Shown here in pieces: positions 55,256 through 64,000 of a DNA stretch of 64,000 nucleotides. Below the pieces are notes generated by a model. That model saw only the letters and a list, made by a program, of their open reading frames with translations, was not told the DNA's origin and did no database searches. Numbering within the stretch: position 1 is the stretch's first letter; the number at the start of each line of letters is the position of its first letter. This DNA comes from Sciurus carolinensis (taxonomy: Eukaryota; Chordata; Mammalia; Rodentia; Sciuridae). The position numbers and the translations under genes were made by a program. The stretch spans positions 142,644,057 to 142,708,056 of the forward strand of contig NC_062219.1 in NCBI RefSeq assembly GCF_902686445.1, written 5' to 3'.

Positions 55256-56834
55256 TCAACCCCTCACCTTGACAGGGTACATTCTGAGGGATTCTTTATA
55301 GCCAGAAGCCCCACCCTATTCCACCCCCCAATTCCGAGGGAGGCCCTGCGTGGACAGGGGGAGAACATCTGAGCTCCTGATAACCATCCGCTGCCTGAGA
55401 GGAAAACCCACCTGTGGCGCGGCGGCCCGTCCCTCTGCCGAGGTTCTGTACCTTTGCCTCTTGATAGACATGGACAGAATGAAAGCAGTGAGTTTTTTCC
55501 CTGACACAAATGAAGTGATGGGCGCCACGTGACGTGTCTGATGGGAAGAGCCTCTGGCCCTGGGGCTTCCCACAGTGCGTGGGACTGAGGGGGGTCCTTC
55601 CTGCCTCCACGTTGGGCCTGAAGGGTTCTGACTGGGTCGCTGGAGCATGTCCCCTCCCTCTGCCATCACTGACGTCCCACTCGCCCATTTATTCCTCTTC
55701 AGCCAAAATTTGCTGCTATTTAATGTAACAGGAGAAAAATCTCAAGATTGACTGAAAGCCAACTTTCCTAGTGGTCCCCAGTTGTTTCTCTGTAGCGTGA
55801 CTACAAAGTCTTTCTCTGACACCCTCCTGGACTCCATTCTGAGACCAGCTTCCTTCCTCTGGAATATCTTCCCTGCCTCAAAATTACCCAGCCCAAAGCT
55901 CAGGGACTTCTAAAGGCTGGATGCATGGCACTTCCCTGAACCAGACTCAGCTCTCCTCCAATCATATTTTCTAAGTTCAAGTCCTTTGCTATAAGTTTTT
56001 CTCAGAATTCACAGGTTTTTTTTTTTTTTTTTTTTTCATAACATTCTTACATTTTTTTTACACCTCTTCCCTAGAGCTACCCAGAATTCTTAGCCTCCCT
56101 GGGTGGCATGGAATCCAAACTCATAGTTCCATGACTCAGACAAATGTTGGTACAACGTCATTTTATCCAAAGCCTAATTAGACATGATTACTCCAGCCCT
56201 AAACAGAACACATCTGGTCATGAATACACCTCTGGTTATAGAAGAGCAAGCAAGCACGCTGCAGAGAGTGTGTATACACAGGGAATATTTTCCTTTTGGA
56301 AGGATAGGTCCCATGAGCTTACTAGATCTTTTTATTTGTTTTCAAATTCCAATACTCATGCCTGAATTGCTGACAAGAACAGATCTTTTCCAGGAGGGTT
56401 GGCAACAGTGTTTAACAGTGTTTAAAAATCAGACAATAGATTGTTAACATTTAAGCCAAGTGGTAAAAAGTTGAAAGAACCCACGGTAGGCCAACAACTC
56501 CCTTAGGTACTTTCTTGTCAAGCCAGTATGGGACACTGCTTAAACTCAGGCTTGGTGGTTAAGGCTATTTTTACAAAGTTATTTTATAATATATTGCTTA
56601 AGAGGATAAAACTATTTCCTTGTAAAATTGAGATCGTCTTAACGTGAGCACATCAGACTGCAGGCTGAGGATTCCCTTCCTTCTGTGTGTAATCAGGACA
56701 TCTGGCAGGTTGGCTTCCCTGGAAGAAGAATTTGAAGTGGAAATTTACCTGAGAGGTTGACTCAGGATGCTCTCAGGATCCACACCTATGGGGAAAGAAG
56801 GAGAAGTTGGGATGCAATAAAGTCACCTCAGTTG
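55256..56834. other. Unique intergenic DNA
   Basis: A small CpG cluster occurs near 55,410-55,440 and a T tract at 56,017-56,036. Open frames here have no recognised similarity. Confidence 0.45.
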
Positions 56835-57030
56835 ACGGCTCAGGAGGCTGAGGCAGGAGGATCACGAGTTCAAAACCAGCTTCAATAAATTAAGGAGCCC
56901 TAAGCAACTCAGCAAGACCCGTTCTCTAAATAAAATACAAAAAAAGGGCTGGGGATGTGGCTCAGTGGTTAAGCACCTCTAGGTTCAATCCCCAGCACCA
57001 AAAAAACAAAACAGAACCAACCAACCAACC
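56835..57030 (+). mobile_element. B1-ID composite SINE, 5'-truncated
   Basis: B1 half starting cggctcaggaggctgaggca, then gtttaaaaccagctt-like text, then an ID half (gctggggatgtggctcagtg, then gttcaatccccagcacc), then an A-rich tail with CCAA units. The first bases of the B1 half are absent. Confidence 0.88.
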
Positions 57031-57317
57031 CCCAAGGGGATGATCCTTCAGACATCTGAGATTGCAGGGGTGACCAGGCATTTATGTATGGTGCCTTGGC
57101 AGCTGTGGGCTGTGCTGCCCTGGGGGTGGGGGGAGAGTGACCTTGAGTGAGTTGTTCTTATTAGCAAAGCTAATTCTCAAGAGCATCATTGAGCATTCTA
57201 TTTTTCATTTTTGAGGGGGAATCTGGGTAGTAGCACAGTATCTATGACATTTTCTTCTGTCTCATGGAGGATTATTGAAGAATTTGTAGGTTGAAATACT
57301 AGTGGTAAAATATATTT

Positions 57318-57600
57318 GTCCTTATCCCTGGGAGATGGGTTCCCTGAAGATTCCTCAGATCTGCAAAATCCATGGATGCTCCAGTCCCTCCTATAACAGG
57401 GCAGAGTATTTGTAAGCGACCTATATATATACTCTTAGGCACTTTAAATCATCTCTAGATTACTTAAAATACCTAATACTGCAAGTGTTAGGTAAATATT
57501 TGCTATTCTGTATTGTTTAGAGAATATAAGAAAAAAGTCTGTACATATTCATTACAGTCACATTGTTTTCCAGATATTTTCAATGTACAGTTGATTAAAT
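57318..57600 (+). mobile_element. MER2-like Tigger DNA transposon
   Basis: tctgcaaaatccatggatgc, then actttaaatcatctctagat, then tgctattctgtattgtttag, then aaaaaagtctgtacatattc: same family and orientation as 52,247, but longer at the 3' side. Confidence 0.82.
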
Positions 57601-58249
57601 TGTACCTATCGATATGGTGGGCTGACTGTAATGGCAGAATCAGGGACATGAGTAATAGAAGACTTGACTACAGTGGATTGAACACAGAGTGGTTTATTTT
57701 GTGTTATGCAGAAAGCAGCCTGCAGGTAGGCACAAGGAGTGGTCCCACAGGCCTCGGCAGCAGGGGATTCCAACTCCACCTGCTTCCCTGCAGTACCATC
57801 TCCTTGCTACCCAGCTCTCAAGCTTGTTCTCTTGTGACTGCCTGGTTGCTACCTATTTCTAGGAAGGAATGAGGGGAGGGTAAGAGAGCCAAGTGCTTTC
57901 CGGGGGTGGGTGTTGCTGTTTTCATTTTGAGAAGGGACATCCTTCTTGGGGATATCCTTCTACCTGCAGCTTAATAGCTAGCAGTGGGTCACATTGCCAC
58001 TCCTAGAAAAGAAGGTGAAAGAGGTGAAATCTAGTGATGGTAGCCACAGGAGAATCAGGATTCTCTGAATCAGGAGGAAGGGAAGCATAGATACCAGGCA
58101 GGCAATAAGCAGAGTCAGTCTGCATCCCAGGGTGCCAAGTGGAGCCCTTGACTAAAAATTCAGTGACTGAGGCTCAACACCTCATCTCTCTTTCCCTTCC
58201 TCCCTTCCTCTGTCCCTTCCTTGAAGGATGTTTACTCTGTACCTATTTG
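57601..58249. other. Unique intergenic DNA
   Basis: No gene or repeat recognised. Confidence 0.45.
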
Positions 58250-58565
58250 ATTGGGTAAGAGTATAAAGGAGAGGAAGTTGTTGAAGATGATTCCTAGACA
58301 TTTGCTTTGGTGAGCCAGTTTTGTTGGTCCCCAAGGAGGAGGAGGAGAAGCACATATCTGGCTACTGTTGAGACTAGGTCCTGAGAGACATGCAGGTGGA
58401 GATGCCCCACAGACCTGCGGATAACAAGAAAGAGACCGAGAAGGAGTTTTGGGGCTAGAGACACAGGTTGTGAAGTCCTCAGCCACATGCTTGGATAAGA
58501 TGTTAGAATTATGAGAAGAAGGCCAAGAACTATCAGAGAACATTCTCTTCATTAAATTGAATTCT
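58250..58565 (+). repeat. Ancient unclassified mammalian repeat
   Basis: Words such as aagatgattcctagacattt, gacatgcaggtggagatgcc and gagaaggagttttggggcta occur in the order seen in an old dispersed mammalian family whose name I cannot confirm. Confidence 0.35.
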
Positions 58566-59479
58566 ACCTTTGTCATTCAGGAAGTGGTTGCTCCCTTTTC
58601 TGAACTCTCTTTAGGGCTTTCATCTCTGTCCCACCCACTTGATACCTGCCATAGACTTACCAATATAATTGCAGATTAATTTCCCTCCAAGTCAGGTGAG
58701 CCCCATGGTTAGGTGACTCTTGATGGATGAACATTCATGGAGCCCCTACGCTTCCTCTCTTGTGCTTCCATCTCTCTCAGCATGCTCTGAGGTGTGTCCA
58801 TTGTACCTCAGCAAAAAGAAAAAAAAGAGAGAGAGAGAGCGATGGAGACAAGACTGGGATTCAGGAAATCTGGGAAAAGCAAGTTAGGGGGCCCAGCAGG
58901 ACATTTTGAAGAACTCCATCAAATATCAGCACAAGGCTCTGAAATAGATGCTGAGACGGAGGCTCAGTTGCCTTAGCACACAGTGGACTCTGGATGAGGA
59001 AGCTGTGTGAAGAGATTCTGGAACCAGAAAGGGTCACTGGGGAAACCGTGGGGATGATTTGTGACTACGGTGATCTCTGGGTAGCCCTAGGACCCTGTTT
59101 TTCAGGTCAAAACAAAAAAGAACAGGACATAATTTGAAGCCCTGCCACAACTGAAGGTTGGGAGGCAGGATGAGAGGAAGTAGACTGAGTGTACTTGGTA
59201 CATCCTGTTAAGATTGTTCTAGAAACTGGGGCAAGGCACACAGGTGGGAGATGAAGGGGCACTTCAGGGGAAGTGGTCACAGCCTTTCCTCCAGCTGTTG
59301 ATATTTCTGCATCCTCATGGCCTCATCTGCTGTGCTGGAACGTTCTCCCTCCTAACTCTGCCTTTGGAGGGCGGTGAGGATCTCTCAGTAACCCTTCGAG
59401 TCCCCAAGAGAAAATTAAAATTTCCCCTTTTGCAAAGGTATGGCTCAAATCCCAGGTTCCAGGCCTAAAAGGCACTTGA
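58566..59479. other. Unique intergenic DNA
   Basis: A purine-rich patch (58,815-58,840) is the only feature. No gene recognised. Confidence 0.45.
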
Positions 59480-59890
59480 GTGATATTCTTGGGGAACTTC
59501 AGAATGTGACCTTATTTGGAATAAGCATCTTTACAGATGCTATGAAGGCGAGAATTTCTAAACCAGATCATCCTGACTTAGGATGGACAAATGAGGGGGT
59601 GTCATTATACAAAAGAGAAAAGGAGAAGACATAGCAACACTGGGAGAAGAATATCACATGAGAATGAGGAGAGAGGAGCATCTGCAGATTGAGGAACACC
59701 AAGGACTGCTGGAAGCTGCTAGAAGCTAAGAGAGAGGCACGCATTCTCCCTTACAACTCCCGGAAGAACCAGGTCTGCTAACATTTTGATTTCAGACATC
59801 TGGCCTCCAGAACTGTGAGAATTTCTGTTTTTTAAGCCACCAGGTTGGTGATAATTTGTTGTAGAAGCCCCAGGAAATGAATGCAGGACT
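59480..59890 (+). mobile_element. MLT1-type LTR, sense
   Basis: gaatgtgaccttatttggaa, then catctttacagatgctatga, then ggctggcctccag-like text at 59,803, then gaatttctgttttttaagcc and ataatttgttgtagaagccc: MLT1 order with good preservation of the 3' half. Confidence 0.87.
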
Positions 59891-60124
59891 GAACCTAAAA
59901 GATTCCTAATCATGCATTAGGCCTGCATTTCCTCCGGACCTGCTCATGGGGACATGTGAAACCCCACTCTAATATTTATTCTGAGTTTCTGTGGTAACTG
60001 ACTTTTTACATTTTCTCTGTTGTAGATCTAAGGAGATTTATAAAAGCAGGTCTCTCGGTGGCCCATCCTAACAGCTCCAGGGAAGAAGGCACTCAGCTGG
60101 GCTCTGAGGACAGCATCTATGAAC

Positions 60125-60280
60125 AGGTAATAATACAATTTACAGGTTTCAAAGTGTTCTCACTTATTTTATTCTCACAGCAACTCAATAAGGAGACAGG
60201 CCAAGAACAGTTACTTACTTTACCCAGGAAAAAATGGAAGCTTGGAGAAGTAGAACTATGTTACTTATCCCATTATTTGC
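60125..60280 (-). repeat. MIR, antisense
   Basis: gttctcacttattttattct, then cacagcaactcaataaggag, then taccca-ggaaaa text and agcttggagaagtagaacta, the reverse of a MIR. Confidence 0.65.
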
Positions 60281-60954
60281 TAGTATTTGCTAGTACATTT
60301 ATGATAAAATCCATGAGGATCAAGTTCTTTCTTTCCCCTGTATCAGATAAGGGTATATTTGGAAGCAAGTAGGAGGAATATTAACTAGTGGTGGCTTTGG
60401 GAAGTGAGGGTTTGTTCATTCCACAAAATAATAGCTAGAGGAGGCCAGGGCAGGGCTGATGTGTGGCCCTGGCACCAGGGATGGGACTCTGTTTTCCGCT
60501 ATGTTCACTTAGCACACAGGGCTCTTCCTAGACCTGTCAACCCTTGTTTTCCAGTATGGGGCTGTGCCTCCAGGCTGCGAGAGTGGGAAGGGAGAGCAAG
60601 AAAGGACCACGGGGCAGCAGAGCGCCAGGCTTCCTCTCTGCCCTTTATTCTTAGATTCTGCCTCTTCCCAATGACTTCTGCCTGCCTATCACCAGTGAGA
60701 ATTGTGTCACCCAACAGAAAGCACCCCTGTGGAGTCAAACTGAGGAGGGAGGGGTGGATATTGGTAGATGGGCGGCCATGTTGACTCAGCCCTGTCCCAA
60801 GTGTCAGCTAAACACGGAAAAGGAAGTTCCTCCTGGCTTGGAATGTCAGGGACGGCCTCATGAGTGAGGTTTGGAGTGGAAATCTCGCCAGAGTCAGTGT
60901 TGCGGTATTCTATGTTCCCTAAACCCTGCACAAGTTGGCACTGGATGTTCGTTT
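60281..60954. other. Unique intergenic DNA
   Basis: No gene recognised. The open frame at 60,404-60,784 (126 codons) has no known similarity. Confidence 0.45.
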
Positions 60955-61865
60955 GTTCATTTAAAAAAGTGCTAGTGTGTATATTTGAGGTTTGCGATAT
61001 GGTGTTATGAGTCTCATGTAGTACAATGTCTAGTATTGATTAACAAGTCCATCGTCTCACACAGTTACCTAGGTTGTGACCACATCCACTGATATCTACT
61101 TATTCAACAAAAATCTACTTATTCGTTTTAGTCTTCATGTTGTACATTTAGACTCATTTATTCTTCTTATCTGGCATTTTGTGTCCTTGATCTATATCTC
61201 CCCATTTCCTCCTTCCATTCTTTGTGTGGATTTGAGCTTTTCTTTAAAAAAAAAAAAAAATCCACGTATAAGCCAGGTCATGCAGTGTTGCATTCCATCT
61301 TATCTCACTTAGTTCCACACCTCCTAGTCCCTCTGTGTTGTGGCAAATGGCAGGGTCTCTTTTTTAAAGTGAGTATGGTATTCCATTGTGTATATGTTCC
61401 ATGTTTTCTTTATCCATTCATCCAACTGTGGGCATTTAGGTTGTATCTGCACCTCGGCTCTCAGGAATAATGCTACAATGGACATGGGAGAGCAGACATT
61501 TTTAGGAAGCAATGATTTCATCTTCCTTTTTCCAAGGAAGACATAAAAATGGCCAATGGGTATATTGAAAGGTGCTCAGTTTCACTAATGGGAAAGTACA
61601 AACTAAAACCACCATGAGATATTATGCCACACCTGTAAAAATGGTAATACCAAAAAAGATAAGAGACAACAAGAATTGGCAAGGGTGCAGAGAAAAAGTA
61701 CCCTAATGCACTGTTGGAGGGATTGTAGACTGGCACAGCCACAGTGGGCAACTGTAGGGTGGATCCTAAGTATATTAAAAATAGAATTACTGTATCATCT
61801 AGCAATTCTTTTTCTGGGTATATACCCAAAGGAGATGAAATCAGTTATTTTTGTTTCACTTGTGA
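60955..61865 (-). mobile_element. L1 3' end on minus strand with inverted 5' part
   Basis: 60,955 to about 61,535 is antisense L1 (ctttatccattcatccaact, then aataatgctacaatggacat). From about 61,536 to 61,860 the text is sense L1 from just upstream in the element (gacataaaaatggccaatgg, then tgagatattatgccacacct, then gggtatatacccaaaggaga). Both parts meet at the same L1 coordinate: gatgaaatca occurs antisense near 61,512 and sense near 61,835. This is a twin-priming inversion. Confidence 0.85.
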
Positions 61866-63054
61866 AGTCTTAGGGAGAGCTGTTAACTTATCGTTAAGAA
61901 TATTATTAAGAGTCACAGTAAGTATAATAATGATGATGTTAAAAAGAGTCGTCAATATCTACCTGCTCATGAGGTTCTTTGTCCTAAACTTTAACAACAC
62001 TATATGTTAGGTGGAAACAATCAATATGGTCTTATCCATTAATGTGACAGGTTTGAATCTCTGACATTTTATTTAGTAGGGAGAGAGAAAGCATTAAGGG
62101 TGAATATTTTTGACATCTTGTTTAAAAATTAATATCTTCTGACATCAGCTCATTAGAACAACAAAATGTAATATGAAAACTATTTTGTTTTCCACCCATT
62201 TCTGTAATTTGCTTTGCTGTGAAAATTTCAGATACCAAACTGAAACACTAGAGAAAATTTGACTTCCAAAAATAACACTGCATCTTTCTGGAGACCCACG
62301 GGAACAGGCAGAGGATGATTTGATGGGGCACTTGTTCCTGTCCCTGCTGGTGACAATCTGCCATTCTGCCTTGGAAGTTAATGGATGACTAAGTTATGGG
62401 GGGGGTCCCAGATCTTTCGCCTGAAGAAAGACCTCTTCTTGGCCTCTGAGCATAGGTGAGTTTGCTGTAGAGACATGAGGTTTTGACCTAGGGTCCCTCA
62501 AATGGCAGGGACCTGGTCTCTGCAAAGACTTACATAAGTACCTTTGTAAACCCCATGTTTCTGACAATTAATAAGAAGAGTCTTTTTAAAGAGGCTCCCC
62601 CAAGGAGTCTAACCTTGGGTCCAGCTGGGACGACCTTGTCGGCAAGCATTTTCTGAGATGCCAGAAGCATCTGCCTTTCCTCCCCTTCTCTCTGTGGTCC
62701 TGAGCATGGAGCATTTCTGTCCTTCATGGTGCCTATGCCCCTCTGGGCTGCAAATTCGCTGGGCGAGGAGAGGCAGCTAGGTGCCCACAGCTGAATCTTG
62801 GGTGCTTTACGCTAGACAGGCCTGCACAGACAGCTGCTCTAAGAAGCGTGTTGAAGGAGGAGAGCCAGGTGGGAAAACTCTTTGCCACTAAAGGATCAGA
62901 AAATAGGCTAAATATGTATCTTTTAACATGAGGGAAGTGTGCTTGGGAAAGCTTCTTTGAAACCCCAGACTAGAAGTGGATTAGCCTGTCTCTGAACCCC
63001 TAGACACCCTGACCCTAATGAGCTCATCAGACCCGCTGCATTATAACAGTGCAG
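61866..63054. other. Unique intergenic DNA
   Basis: AT-rich to 62,280, then balanced composition. No gene or repeat recognised. Confidence 0.45.
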
Positions 63055-63318
63055 ATCATATGTCCCTTATCTGGATTTCAGAGTTTTCTAGATTTGGGAC
63101 TATTTGCATACACATCATGAGGTATTTTGGGAATGGGAGCCAAATTGAAACATAAAATTTATTTATGTTTCACGATAGTCTGAAGGGGGTTTTCCACAAA
63201 TAATTTTGTTCATGAAACAAAGTTTTGTGGTGGGGAATTTTCCACTTGTGGCACCATATTGAAGCTCAAAAGGTTTCTGATTTTGGATTTTCTGATTAGG
63301 GACGCTCCACCTGTGTGT
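63055..63318 (-). mobile_element. Ancient DNA transposon, probably Tigger-type
   Basis: tcccttatctggatttcaga at one end and ttttggattttctgattagg at the other are related inverted ends. The centre carries tatgtttcacgatagtctga and tttccacttgtggcacc, matching a familiar mammalian DNA-element family in antisense. Confidence 0.6.
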
Positions 63319-64000
63319 GCTCATATGTGTCATCCCTGGGCTCTCCCGCAAGTTCCTTGAGGATGTTATCTTTTATCTTCTCTGTGCCCAAGACCAGGGC
63401 TCCCCATGGGGAATGGAAGCAGTAGACCCTAAAACAATTTGCTACATCCTCAATATCTTACTGCCCTCCCGACACACACACACACACACACACACACACT
63501 CCCTTCTCAAACAGGTGGGTTAGAAGAAAGGATGGGGACAGTGTGGTGTCTCTCTGGAGAGGCTGCCATTGTGGTGACTTCCTTGTAAACCTGCCTTCCT
63601 TCACAGAGTGAGGGGCAGCACCAGCTTTCTGAGTTGCAGCTCCAGGTGGTGACTGACAGTCTGAGAGTTTCAGGACAGCCCAGCAAGGATCCTACCATCT
63701 GCTCCACCATCTTCACTCACCAGCGCCCCTTAAACCTGCATCCATTTGGGTGTGAGAGGTTTTCAGATTGGAGTCCTGCTTTTAAAGTAAATCCTCTATC
63801 TTGGTTATCAGCTAATGCCTTAGCAGGATATTGGAAGGAATGAGACATTAGGCACCAAGAGGACTGGGGACAGAGAGGGAGGAGAGGCAGCTGCATGGAT
63901 GCCGGGGCCTGTCCTGGGTGGCTTCTTTTCTCTGGGGACTCAGGCTCACAGGCCCCAAAGCTCCCAAGCCTGGCAGACTCAGCCCTCAGTACTGCCTGAG
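63319..64000. other. Intergenic DNA with a CA microsatellite
   Basis: The (CA)n is at 63,472-63,499. No gene recognised to the window end. Confidence 0.45.

Noticed and set aside
1..64000. CRISPR arrays, operons, insertion sequences or prophage
   Set aside because: Introns, mammalian SINEs, L1 and LTRs show this is mammalian nuclear DNA. No spaced repeats or bacterial gene layout are present.

Overview
This window is nuclear DNA from a mammal, almost certainly a squirrel-family rodent (Sciuridae). Two lines of evidence support this. First, spliced exons encode the last 100 residues of TMEM170B. Second, young SINEs of the tRNA-derived ID type and B1-ID composites occur throughout; these have the text I associate from memory with ground squirrels and marmots (A box near tagctcagttgatagagtgc, B box gttcgatcc, then an A-rich tail). 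No bacterial, organellar or exogenous viral content is visible.

Layout. Positions 1-681 are the end of TMEM170B intron 1. Exon 2 is 682-852, intron 2 is 853-9633, and the last coding stretch is 9634-9764. Next comes a probable 7.5 kb 3' UTR ending near 17,210-17,255, downstream of tandem AATAAA signals. From about 17.3 kb to 64 kb I find no gene. In the human map as I remember it, TMEM170B (6p24) is followed by a gap of more than 100 kb before ADTRP, and this window fits that gap.

The intergenic part is a layered record of transposons: ancient MIR, L2-like, MER5A and Tigger-type DNA elements; MLT1 and MLT2-like LTRs; several MaLR-type LTRs; one ERV1-type solo LTR; L1 3' fragments, two of them with the twin-priming 5' inversion; and young sciurid SINEs. 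Between these lie unique stretches with candidate regulatory signals: convergent CTCF motifs (18.75 kb and 33.07 kb), a perfect T-MARE (35.80 kb), a CpG-dense patch (39.37-39.53 kb) and a possible orphan exon on the minus strand (21.90-21.94 kb).

I found no convincing new gene system. The best leads are regulatory or transcript-level and are listed as findings with tests. Repeat boundaries are approximate unless target-site duplications or terminal repeats are described. Repeat-family names come from remembered consensus sequences, not from a database search.
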